This document shows, in pieces, positions 49,201 through 61,332 of a DNA stretch of 64,000 nucleotides. A program made the translations under genes and the position numbers. Origin of the DNA: Hamiltosporidium tvaerminnensis (lineage: Eukaryota > Microsporidia > Dubosqiidae); contig CM061248.1 in NCBI GenBank assembly GCA_022605425.2, positions 806,001-870,000 of the forward strand. Reading direction: 5' to 3'. The notes under the pieces were generated by a model. The model was not told the origin of the DNA. It ran no database searches and saw only the letters and a program-made list of their open reading frames with translations. How positions within the stretch are numbered: position 1 is the stretch's first letter; every line of letters starts with the position of its first letter.

Positions 49201-51849
49201 TCATCTGGTTATTAATACTACTAAGGGGCGTTTTCGATAAAAATTAAAAGACGAAAATAGAAGGCAAAATAGTAAGCTTTAATAAGATAAAAGTTAAGAA
49301 ATCTGTTATAAGATGTGTTAGGAATGGCTTTCTAATAAAATTTGCTACAGCAAAAAATATTTTTTTTAGATTGCATAAAATGTATGGTTGTGACGAATTA
49401 TTCAATCTGAATATCAAAATGAATCGTTAAAATCTTATTTATTAAAAACCCAGATTTTTCTTTAGTATTAGTATTTCTTATCACCTTTCTATTTCAATTT
49501 CTTATTAACTGCTTTTCTTTTTTTAACTTGTTTGCATTTCTTAACATATAAAAACTTATAAATCAAGAAAATAAGACACCATAGAATAGCTTCAGAAAAG
49601 AATTTATGTCTAATATTTGATTTAAACATGTAGAATTGTTTTAATCTATATTTTTTAACTTTATATGCGAATAATTTTTTGTGATTTTTAATAGGTTTGA
49701 CAATAAATATAGGTCTGTGGGGTAAATTTTTTTAAACGAGAATATACTCATTCACTGCTTAATTTGAGCTCTTTTTTGTCTTTGATTTTTAATCTAACTG
49801 TACAAGTTATGCAGCTGATAAATTAAAAAATATTTTACAGAGCGTAGCCTTAAATGTGTGTTTGAGTGTTTTATAAAACGATTTTTTTCCTAAAAATGCA
49901 TTTCCAGAACTCTTTAAACGTAAAAAAATAAAAATTCGTGTTAAAAACCAAGTTACAGTTATTAGAATATATTATAAATCGACCTGTATAGGCCTTAAAC
50001 CCATTTCAAAAATTTCCGTATAATAAAAATGCAATTAGATTCAGCTAATGATTTTTTTTATATTTATGATGCAAAATATATATACCATAGCTCGAATAAC
50101 AGAATTTAATAATTTAATGAATATTTACTTAAGATATTGAGTTAAAAAAGTATAAGAAATTCTTTTATGTTAATTTCACCAGAGACTCTTTTGCACCTAG
50201 GCAAGATTTTAACTTGACGGGTGTAATAGAATCAACTGGATTCTTCGAAATCTTAGACATATTATCTAATTTAAGTCATTGGCAATTTGATATGTAAGAA
50301 ACCTAGTCGAAAATTAAATGTCGTTTATAAATGCTAAGAGTATAAGGGGGGTTTTAACATTATAGAATAAATAAAATGTTTAACTTGATTTTGTTTATTG
50401 GATCCCTAACAATTTAAAGTGTTTCGAATTATATAATTCTAAACTTTAACCTCAAGCCTTTACACAACTAGAGTACAGTAACGTAATTACATAATTTCTA
50501 TAAATATGATTATTTCATTGTTCAGTGGTGGAGGGAGAATCACTACATAAAAAACTTTCTGCTTGGCAATGAGTGTGTGAAACTGGTGTGAGATCATTGT
50601 TTGGATTTTTGGTGGGAATAAAACCACACTAAATCCTCGGTTGTTCCATGGGAGTTGTTATGAAGAGGAGAGTTCTAAGAAAAGGAGAAACTTTTTCTAC
50701 AAATTTATTTGTAGTTTTTTATGTAACCAGATTGCAGACCGCGGCTGAACATGTAGTTAATTGCCATATAAAAGCATGGAAATCTAGCCTTGCTCACTCG
50801 GGTTAGAAGACTTAGCGCCTGGGAGATATAAAAATAAAACCATTTAAAGCTGGGAGAGCTATGTAGCAGGTTATACCTGTTGGTATGACATTGCACTGTC
50901 TAGGTTGACACCATGTAAATCTCTGAAATATATCTTAGCTAGAAGTTTATTGGGCTAAGAAATTTAAAGTAAGTGGGAATGCTGCATAGTCTTGGGGGAG
51001 CCCAGGTGGGGCTTCGGGCTCTGATCACACTCTTGCAACAGACATTAACGAAATCCGGGCAACTGCCTCGCCTATTAATTAGGTTCTACACACCTGGTAG
51101 ATGGTAGGCTTTGGGACGTAGGTATCGGAGGGGTTACTGATGAGTATTGAGGTAAAAGTTATTTATGTTAAACCTAGAACTGCGTTAATGTCATGAAAAC
51201 AAATATAACACTTGCTACTATTGTAAAAAGATGTGATATTTTTAAATAAAGTTTCATAAGTCAGAATTTTTAATTATATGAAAATGATTCGCTATTTCTT
51301 ATAGTCCCTAGTGTTATAATTACTCTATAGAAAAATTTCAAAGCGATTATAGACCATGGATTACGGCCATAAACAGAAAAAAATATATTTAAACAGTAGA
51401 GAACTCAAAACCGATACATCAGAAACAAAAAAATATTTAATGGTTAAATATTAGAAAAATTTAGAGTTTATGTCTTACTTCTATTTATACATCAATAATA
51501 AGGGTAATATAATGTAATTTATAAGTTAAAAAACAAATAATTTCTTGATATTTGAGATAAAGTAGCATTTTCTGATCTCTAAGCCTTGAAAGTCGAAAAT
51601 CATATATGACATAAATAATTTACCTTTCTGTAATTAAAAAAATTACTTTTAAGAAATTTATATCTAAAAACTTAACATTTTAATTTTTAAAAAAGTTTGT
51701 TTAAAATATAAAATAATAGACGATAAACAAATAGGATTATTCTTTTGTTTAATTTTGTATGTATAAACCATCTAATTTGTTATTTAGATAAGAAATTCTG
51801 AAACAAGTTTTAAAAAAATATTATATAAACAGACGTAATATTGTTTTTT
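46227..51849 (+). repeat. Module B, forward, copy 3
   Basis: Counterpart of B copy 1. It follows copy 1 at about 12700-13410 but matches reversed copy 2 in the outer third and in the island (about 50520-51170). The open remnant frame is at 48602-48817, with two codon changes compared with copy 1. Confidence 0.8.
50520..51170 (+). other. GC-rich island of module B, copy 3
   Basis: Forward island carrying the copy 2 variant set: AACAG where copy 1 has AACGG, and one fewer base near 50592. Confidence 0.5.
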
Positions 51850-52194
51850 ATGAAAACATTCCTTACATTATTCTTTCGATTTCTCTTGCAGATTCTACTT
51901 GACAAATATGACATAGAATTTATGAATATTATTACACAAAAAACCTCATCACATCTTCTGATAAATCATTATAATAGATCAATAAGCATTTTCAAGATTA
52001 TATTTATATTAAATATCTTAAATGACTTTTCGAAATTTTTACTCTCGAATAGAAGAAATGTAGTGCTAAATTTCTTTGATAAATATTCGAATTATGGCAA
52101 AAATGTACATATTTGTATATTTAAATATCCAGAAAAACATGTTAATATCAAAAATTTGTTACCGAAGTATGAGAATGACGAATTTAATATATAA
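51850..52194 (+). CDS. R-cassette ORF, copy 12 (114 aa)
   Basis: Full-length copy between B (5') and the left end of Y (3'), the position held by copy 4 in the first period, but with a different allele: Leu7, Arg10, Gln14, Ser66, Ser80 and a Phe-Asn-Ile ending. Arg10 otherwise occurs only next to the left end of A, and the Phe-Asn-Ile ending otherwise only next to the left end of X. The upstream flank is ordinary B-type sequence. The ORF seems to have been converted as a unit by another copy. Confidence 0.5.
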   Translation: MKTFLTLFFRFLLQILLDKYDIEFMNIITQKTSSHLLINHYNRSISIFKIIFILNILNDFSKFLLSNRRNVVLNFFDKYSNYGKNVHICIFKYPEKHVNIKNLLPKYENDEFNI

Positions 52195-55022
52195 TTTTTG
52201 GGGCTGGACAACCCCTTAAAATTGTCCCTATTAACATAAAAAATCCTTTGAAGAATTAATGCAGATAAAGATGATTTAAAGAAGATTGAAGAGGATTTAA
52301 TAAAAAAAATTTAAAAAAAAATTCAAAGTTTTATTTGTTTCTCATTTAAAAATCCATCATAAATTTTATTCTAGACTTGGTTTTATCTCGCCTTTGCTTT
52401 GTTTCCAATGCTTTCTTTTTCGATTTAAAATATTTTTTTTTAATATTACGTGATTCTATTTCTCACGAATATTTAGATATATTTTTTTCATAATTAATTT
52501 ATGAATATAAAATATCGTTTTAATGCTGCTTTTTATTGATTATTATTCAAATGAGTATATTATAGTGTTTTTTTTTGTATGATTATTTTAATTATAATAA
52601 TTTGTTCTATATTGACACCCGAGAGCAATATTTAGCGCCTCGCATTTTTTAATTGATTAATTAAAATGTATAACTGTAGTTTTGCGTTCTTTGGTTAAAT
52701 ATATGTTTATATTCATACGTATATGTACATACTTTAAATTGTCTTTATGTTAATGTGTAAAAAATTGCATACTATGTTTTTAAATATTAGATTCTTTCCG
52801 TTTAATGAAATAAAATATTGATGTTTTAATTGACGAAATGTATAACCTTTGGTTTTCTTTGATCGACTATATTTAGAAGTTTTTTAGAGTTATTTAGAGA
52901 GCAATAGATATTTGAATTCAAAGTCTTTTAAAAAAAATATCGTTATATATTGATAATTTTATATCAGATTATAGTTTGGGATTAACTATCACTAAAATTT
53001 ATGTAATTAGAGTATTTCTGAATAAATTAACTTAAATTCTTTTTGAAAGTGAAAATTTTATTTTTAAAAATGAGAAGCTTTATGATTACCGGTTTTGGTA
53101 GTAAAGTAGCGAATTTTTTTAGAATAAGGCGCTTATGGTCGATTAAAACGGTTTTTAATGTATCATATAAATTTACACCCTTTTCGTCTCGAATACATAT
53201 ATTTTAGAATTTAAACGGGTCTCTAGTTACTGTCTTCGATATTCTCTTATATAGGAATCTAACAGAGAGTAATTCTAAATAATCGGTATTTCTTTTTAAA
53301 ATAACTGATAATATTTTTTCGGTTTTCGAATTTTTATATTTGTTACAGTCTACTTTTATAATAGATATTATAAATAATCACGGATAAAATAGGCCATCGA
53401 ATAAATGGGAAATAATTTATGATAATTTATTAAAATTAGTAGTTCAAATAAATAGTGTTATGTTTCTATTAGTCGCTCCATAAGCGACAGACATTTGACA
53501 GGGCAGCTTTTAGGAATCCCGGCTCGCCAATTAGAATTTTTTTTGCTTTTCTTTTACGATCCACGTTTTTTTGGGAGTTTACAGTTGATTAAGTTTTTGA
53601 TTTATCAGGTTTAATTATTCAAAATTGTTTTAAGATCTTTTTTTTTTTTTAATTTCTTGTTATTTTTCTGACGAATAGAAATCAAAATATATAGTTGCCC
53701 TTTAGATTATATCAACTAAAGCTTTTGAGTTTGCCTTTAAAAGGGTTTGCCTTAATAAATTTAAATACATTGCTTATTAATTTACAGAATTATTCATATT
53801 ACCCAGAAAATCTGTATATTAGTATAAACCTATTTATTTTCTATATTTCACGGGTATAATATTAATAATACACAATGATTCTAATTTCCGAAACTATAAA
53901 AGCAGTTAGTATGATCTTTGGGAATATATCGTCGTTCTTTCATTCTTAATAAATTATTTTTTATATTAAAGGCTTTTATAAGAGCCATATAAATATTTAA
54001 TATTATAAATTTTTTAGACTCTGCGGTTCATATTTCATTGATTCTTTTGAAAAATTCAAGAAGGTGTTTAAATAAAGTTTTAATCCACACTTTGTGATCT
54101 TTTAATTCATTTAATGTTAATAATATGAATATATACATAGACCACCAGTAAGCCTGAATCCTATGTATCTTATGTATTTTTCTGATTAATTGCAATCTGT
54201 ATTACTTCAAAATTTAGTTAATATCTTCTTTATTTCTTCTTCATGATAGTACCTACCTATTCTAGACCACTTTTAATCATTGATGTTGAAAATAAACAAA
54301 TTTAAATCAGAAAACTCTGTCATTGTTGAGTGGTTATGACATTCATTAGTTTATTCCTCTATCTTATAAAGTCTGTATTTTTAGTTACCCTATTTCAAAA
54401 TTTCAAGTTCATCTTTTTCTCCGTCAAACTCTATACTTTTTTGTTTCATAAGTTTTAATCCGAATTCCACGAAAGGAAATTTGTTTTAAATCCAGTCCTG
54501 TGGTTAGGATTCGGGTATTTAGATCTGTTGTAATTTAGTAAAATAGAGATTGCCTCCCAGAATAAGTATGGTTTATATCCTACCAAAATGTATACAAATA
54601 TTTTTACAATAATTTTACACAATCATTACCAAGCAGCCTGTTTTTAAAGTGGTTGTTTTCTTTCCACCTAAAACATCTTAAATAAGAAAAAACAAAGTAA
54701 ATTCAGAAAATACATTTTTTGAAGAAGCTAGACGAGATCTAAATTATTGATTACAATCATAGTACAAACTATAGATAAATTGTGCCATTTTACTCTAAAA
54801 AGAGTTCTCAATCATTTTAAATATAGAAAATAATTTCTTAGTACTTGTTTTTAATAAAAAAAAGTTCTAATTTAAAAAACATAAAAAATTTTAAATATAT
54901 TTTTTTAAATTTTTTTATTAAATCCTATTCGCTGTTCTCTAAATCATCTTTATCTGCAGTAATTCCCAAGGATTTTTTTGTGTTAATAGGGACAATTTTA
55001 AGGGGTTGTCCAGCCCCAAAAA
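52195..55022 (+). repeat. Module Y, forward, copy 2
   Basis: Near-identical to Y copy 1. In the first 120 bases after R copy 12 the purine-rich tail differs from the first Y and resembles the tail after copy 14. No supported gene. Confidence 0.8.
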
Positions 55023-55367
55023 TTATACATCCAACTCGTCATTCTCATTTTTCGGTAACAAATTTTTGCTATTATCATGTTTTTCTGGATACTTAAATAT
55101 ACAAATATATACATTTTTGCCATAATTCGAATATTTATCAAAGAAATTTAGTACTACATTTCTTCTATTCGGGAGTAAAAATTTCGAAAAGTCATTAACT
55201 ATATTTAATATAAATATAATCTTGAAAATGCTTATTGATCTATTATAATGATTTATCAGAAGATGTGATGAGGTTTTTTGTGTAATAATATTCATAAATT
55301 CTATGTCATATTTGTCAAGTATAATCAGCAAGAGAAATTGAAAGAATAATGTAAGGAATGTTTTCAT
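55023..55367 (-). CDS. R-cassette ORF, copy 13 (114 aa)
   Basis: Full-length minus-strand copy at the right end of the second Y. The C-terminal two thirds match copy 5 (Val57, Tyr87, Asp98, Ser100). The N-terminal third matches copy 4 (Leu14, Ile16, Ile28-Thr29-Gln30). This chimera is what a crossover between the two inverted cassettes flanking Y would leave behind. Confidence 0.5.
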   Translation of the reverse strand: MKTFLTLFFQFLLLIILDKYDIEFMNIITQKTSSHLLINHYNRSISIFKIIFILNIVNDFSKFLLPNRRNVVLNFFDKYSNYGKNVYICIFKYPEKHDNSKNLLPKNENDELDV

Positions 55368-58300
55368 AACAAACAATATTACGTCTGTTTATATAATATT
55401 TTTTTAAAACTTGTTTCAGAATTTCTTATCTAAATAACAAATTAGATGGTTTATACATACAAAATTAAACAAAAGAATAATCCTATTTGTTTATCGTCTA
55501 TTATTTTATATTTTAAACAAACTTTTTTAAAAATTAAAATGTTAAGTTTTTAGATATAAATTTCTTAAAAGTAATTTTTTTAATTACAGAAAGGTAAATT
55601 ATTTATGTCATATATGATTTTCGACTTTCAAGGCTTAGAGATCAGAAAATGCTACTTTATCTCAAATATCAAGAAATTATTTGTTTTTTAACTTATAAAT
55701 TACATTATATTACCCTTATTATTGATGTATAAATAGAAGTAAGACATAAACTCTAAATTTTTCTAATATTTAACCATTAAATATTTTTTTGATTCTGATG
55801 TATCGGTTTTGAGTTCTCTACTGTTTAAATATATTTTTTTCTGTTTATGGCCGTAATCCATGGTCTATAATCGCTTTGAAATTTTTCTATAGAGTAATTA
55901 TAACACTAGGGACTATAAGAAATAGCGAATCATTTTCATATAATTAAAAATTCTGACTTATGAAACTTTATTTAAAAATATCACATCTTTTTACAATAGT
56001 AGCAAGTGTTATATTTGTTTTCATGACATTAACGCAGTTCTAGGTTTAACATAAATAACTGTTACCTCAATACTCATCAGTAACCCCTCCGATACCTACG
56101 TCCCAAAGCCTACCATCTACCAGGTGTGTAGAACCTAATTAATAGGCGAGGCAGTTGCCCGGATTTCGTTAATGTCCGTTGCATGGAGTGTGATCAGAGC
56201 CCGAAGCCCCACCTGGGCTCCCCCAAGACTATGCAGCATTCCCACTTACTTTAAATTTCTTAGCCCAATAAACTTCTAGCTAAGATATATTTCAGAGATT
56301 TACATGGGGTCAACCTAGACAGTGCAATGTCATACCAACAGGTATAACCTGCTACTTAGCTCACCCAGCTTTAAATGGTTTTATTTTTATATCTCCCAGG
56401 CGCTAAGTCTTCTAACCCGAGTGAGCAAGGCTAGATTTCCATGCTTTTATATGGCAATTACCTACATGTTCAGCCGCGGTCTGCAATCTGGTTACATAAA
56501 AAACTACAAATAAATTTGTAGAAAAAGTTTCTCCTTTTCTTAGAACTCTCCTCTTCATAACAACTCCCATGGAACAACCGAAGATGTAGTGTGGTTGTAT
56601 TCCCACAAAAAATCCAAACAATGATCTTCACACCAGTTTTACACACTCATTGCCAAGCAGAAAGTTTTTTATGTAGTGATTCTCCCTCCACCACTGAACA
56701 ATGAAATAATCATATTTATAGAAATTATGTAATTATGTTACTGTACTCTAGTTTTGTAAAGGCTTGAGGTTAAAGTTTAGAATTATATAATTCGAAACAC
56801 TTTAAATTGTTAGGGATCCAATAAACAAAATCAAGTTAAACATTTTATTTATTCTATAATGTTAAAACCCCCCTTATACTCTTAGCATTTATAAACGACA
56901 TTTAATTTTCGACTAGGTTTCTTACATATCAAATTGCCAATGACTTAAATTAGATAATATGTCTAAGATTTCGAAGAATCCAGTTGATTCTATTACACCC
57001 GTCAAGTTAAAATCTTGCCTAGGTGCAAAAGAGTCTCTGGTGAAATTAACATAAAAGAATTTCTTATACTTTTTTAACTCAATATCTTAAGTAAATATTC
57101 ATTAAATTATTAAATTCTGTTATTCGAGCTATGGTATATATATTTTGCATCATAAATATAAAAAAAATCATTAGCTGAATCTAATTGCATTTTTATTCTA
57201 CGGAAATTTTTGAAATGGGTTTAAGGCCTATACAGGTCGATTTATAATATATTCTAATAACTGTAACTTGGTTTTTAACACGAATTTTTATTTTTTTACG
57301 TTTAAAGAGTTCTGGAAATGCATTTTTAGGAAAAAAATCGTTTTATAAAACACTCAAACACACATTTAAGGCTACGCTCTGTAAAATATTTTTTAATTTA
57401 TCAGCTGCATAACTTGTACAGTTAGATTAAAAATCAAAGACAAAAAAGAGCTCAAATTAAGCAGTGAATGAGTATATTCTCGTTTAAAAAAATTTACCCC
57501 ATAGACCTATATTTATTGTCAAACCTATTAAAAATCACAAAAAATTATTCGCATATAAAGTTAAAAAATATAGATTAAAACAATTCTACATGTTTAAATC
57601 AAATATTAGACATAAATTCTTTTCTGAAGCTATTCTATGGTGTCTTATTTTCTTGATTTATAAGTTTTTATATGTTAAGAAATGCAAACAAGTTAAAAAA
57701 AGAAAAGCAGTTAATAAGAAATTGAAATAGAAAGGTTATAAGAAATACTAATACTAAAGAAAAATCTGGGTTTTTAATAAATAAGATTTTAACGATTCAT
57801 TTTGATATTCAGATTGAATAATTCGTCACAACCATACATTTTATGCAATCTAAAAAAAATATTTTTTGCTGTAGCAAATTTTATTAGAAAGCCATTCCTA
57901 ACACATCTTATAACAGATTTCCTAACTTTTATCTTATTAAAGCTTACTATTTTGCCTTCTATTTTCGTCTTTTAATTTTTATCGAAAACGCCCCTTAGTA
58001 GTATTAATAACCAGATGAATATTTTACGAAAAATCTTGCATACACATCATTTTTCGTATGATCTATATATTTGCTACAATATTAAAGTAAGGCCTTAGAA
58101 AATTTCGATTTTACTAGATATCGCATGCTCAATATCGACTTGGTCTTAATTAAATGGCATTATAATAGTTTATTTGTATTTTCCAGATATTCTTTTACTT
58201 TAGAAATACATGAATGCCCTTTACTGATTGTATCTACTTAGTATTGAAGTGTTTATCTCATATGCCTTATAATACCTATATTAGAGTTTTTTAACTGATC

Positions 58301-60986
58301 TTCTCAGTGTGCGTGTAGCTTTGTCCGATTCTTTTCTACAAATCAATCCACATTTCTTAAATAAATTGCAAGCTTGCATATAATTGTTTAATTACATCTC
58401 TTCACATGCCCTTGGTGGTATGAATGTATTGCCATTTTAGTAATAAAAGAAAACTCATAGTATACATATTCAATCTTGTTCGTTTATAAACTTTCTTCCA
58501 TTTTCTGTTCGTAATATACCAAGCGCACATCAAAGAAAATAGGATTTTAAACACGTTCGCAGCCTTGACAGCTTTTTTTTTCAATGATATCAAAATCAAA
58601 ACTCAGTTTTAGGTGCAAAATTTATATAATTAATCAAAAGCCATCATATATCCTAATTACTTATGCATATAACCAAATCTATAAGTTCTTTCTTAGGTAT
58701 AAAGCGTATTTTATTCCGAATTACTTAATTCGTCTCAAAATATGTTCTTTTTGTCAATCTTAGCCTGTTCAATAAATTTCCATGATATTTTTTTTACCTA
58801 ACCCCGTATTTTTTGACACTTTCCTGTTGCATTGCTTTCTGCTTCAATATGACTATGAAGATGTGTAGAAAGTAAAAATATTCACTTGCTTGCATAATTA
58901 GAATCTGTTTTAACAATGATTTTAGATCATTCGTATTTAAACGCAGTATTTTACTACATAAAAATAGATTATTGTATTTTCTAATTAAACATAAAATTAT
59001 ATTTTATTTAACCTACTGGTAGATGAAAGAAATGAACGGAAGAGCTGGAATATTCCCCAAATAAAACCCTTTATACAAAAAATTCTTTATCTTCAAGGGT
59101 TGCCAAACTTTTTATTCTAAAAGATAGGGCCTGTCTATCAAAGATAGCTTTTAACCGGGGTTTTAAGAGAGGCTACGACAATATCTTGCCTGTTTCTATA
59201 TGTGAATCGGCTGCTCCTTTTTAAAACCTTATTTTCTGTTGCGGCTCATTTTGAAAGGCAAATTACTATAATTTTAAGTCGACTGATTCAATATTTGTCA
59301 TAATTCATTTTGTATTGCTAAAAATATAATATATTTTTTCCCGCAAAAATTAAAGTTGGCAAAAAAATAGAAACTTTCAGTATAAGAAAGCTTAGTATAA
59401 AAGCATTATCTACTTAATAATTTTTATTCCGTGTGTAATTTGGTTGTGAAACGCGAATGGGTTCCTAATGATTTTGATAATGATCAACAGGAACCTTCTA
59501 AAAATTGAAAATTCCAAACAATATGTTAGATTTTTTAATCATATAATACCTTAGTCGCAAATAATTCTTGTCGTGCATTTCTTGAATAAAATTAAAGAAT
59601 TTGTTTTCTGCTTACTTAGATAAAGATTTAATTACATGCTAATATTTATAATCTTTTTTTCATATTAACTTATTTCGATTTCTATATTTAATAGCCTCAA
59701 CCGGTATATTATCAAAACATTATACACCAAAAAGTTTATATGTGGTTATTCAACATATAAAACTCTCTTTTTGCAAAACCGTATAATATAAAATCATTTT
59801 ACAAAATTTGGCAAAATTAACTTATTGAAATAATTATTTTCGTTTTTAAGCAAATTTTATAATTCTTGTACAGAAGTTTAAGTCATATCTAATAACTTTT
59901 CATAATATAGATTAAATTAGAAGTCGCTAATATTGTCATTGTGATATATATTAATGACGCAAACTATCGGTTACAAAACTATAAAAATTCAATATATATT
60001 ACATACTAGATTTAGTCAAAGAAGTTTAAATATTTTAAGGTGATTTTTGAACGAGAGATAGCTGTGCTTTTTTGCAAAAGTGCAAATGTAATTATACTTA
60101 ACACAGCTCCTTAATTTGAAAAAAAAACAAAGTTTCTGAGAAAATATAAATATTTTGCGCTTTAAAGAGTGATAATTACAAAAAAAAATGATTTGGGTGG
60201 TTTTGTGTATATAGTATATCAAATTAGTATATAGTAAATGAAATAAAATATCTAACCAGGCTTTTGCGAATATTTAATCCTTATAATTTACTTTATATTT
60301 CGTAAAAAGAATTCAAACTATTCCAAAAAAAATTATTTGTAGGATGGTATATAATATGTTCATTTACTTAATTTCTCAACTATGGTTTCTAAAAAAGCAG
60401 AATTTCATAGTTAAATGAAAAATTTTAAGGTATCATATAAGTTACCTAGTATGATATATAGTTTATTGAAAAACCCAAGAGAATTACGTGTCATAGATTA
60501 CAGAAAAAGCTAGAAAAATTTTCTTTAACAAACATAATATAACTCGAATATATTAGGTCAGAATGAAAGCAATTCAATGGTCTACTGTTAGATGCTTTCC
60601 TAAGTTTGCTCATAATTCAGAAAAACGCTAAAAAATACATAGGTAAAAATAATTAGATGAATGAATATAAACATAAATTCATTATTGAAACCTAAAATCC
60701 ACCTTAGATTTTGTAGCCTAAAAATGAAAGTCGAAGATCATATTTGGCATAAATAAATTACCTTGCTGTAATTAAAAAAATTAATTTTAAGAAATTTTTA
60801 TCTAAAAACTTAACATTTTAATTTTTAAAAAAGTTTGTTTAAAATATAAAATAATAGATGATAAACAAATAGGATTATCCTTTTTTTAATTTTGTATGTA
60901 TAAACCATCTAATTTGTTATTTAGATAAGAAATTCTGAAACAAGTTTTAAAAAAATATTATATAAACAGACGTAATATTGTTTGTT
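55368..60986 (-). repeat. Module B, reversed, copy 4
   Basis: Counterpart of B copy 2. Its GC island (about 56050-56700) and outer third carry the variants of B copy 1. The interval at about 58780-59230 has extra private differences, for example in the X/B patch. The remnant frame is at 58402-58599. Confidence 0.8.
56050..56700 (-). other. GC-rich island of module B, copy 4
   Basis: Reverse island carrying the copy 1 variant set, although it occupies the place that copy 2 holds in the first period. Confidence 0.5.
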
Positions 60987-61332
60987 ATGAAAACATTCCT
61001 TACATTATTCTTTCAATTTTCTCTTGCAGATTCTACTTGACAAATATGACATAGAATTTATGAATATTATTACACAAAAAACCTCATCACATCTTCTGAT
61101 AAATCATTATAATAGATCAATAAGCATTTTCAAGATTATATTTATATTAAATATCTTAAATGACTTTTCGAAATTTTTACTCCCGAATAGAAGAAATGTA
61201 GTACTAAATTTCTTTGATAAATATTTAAATTATGGCAAAAATGTACATATTTGTATATTTAAGTATCCAGAAAAACATGATAATATCAAAAATTTATTAC
61301 CGAAAAATGAGAATGACGAGTTGGATGTATAA
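60987..61332 (+). pseudogene. R-cassette ORF, copy 14 (frameshifted)
   Basis: The ATG at 60987 is followed by the normal first ten codons. One extra T in the run after the Phe-Gln codons then shifts the frame, so the span is 346 bases instead of 345. The downstream frame is intact from about 61024 and ends Leu-Asp-Val. This is the last cassette before the array gives way to unrelated sequence, and the only copy with an internal frameshift. Confidence 0.6.

Larger units (their letters stand above)
37445..52194 (+). repeat. 14.7-kb arm, copy 3
   Basis: Same orientation and order as the first arm: R copies 9-12 with A+, X- and B+. It is flanked by X on the left and the second Y on the right. 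Confidence 0.9.
55023..61332 (-). repeat. 14.7-kb arm, copy 4 (incomplete, inverted)
   Basis: Only the B-proximal part of the arm is present: R copy 13, B- and R copy 14. Where the X module should follow there is Z, so this palindrome arm is interrupted at the array boundary. Confidence 0.85.
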
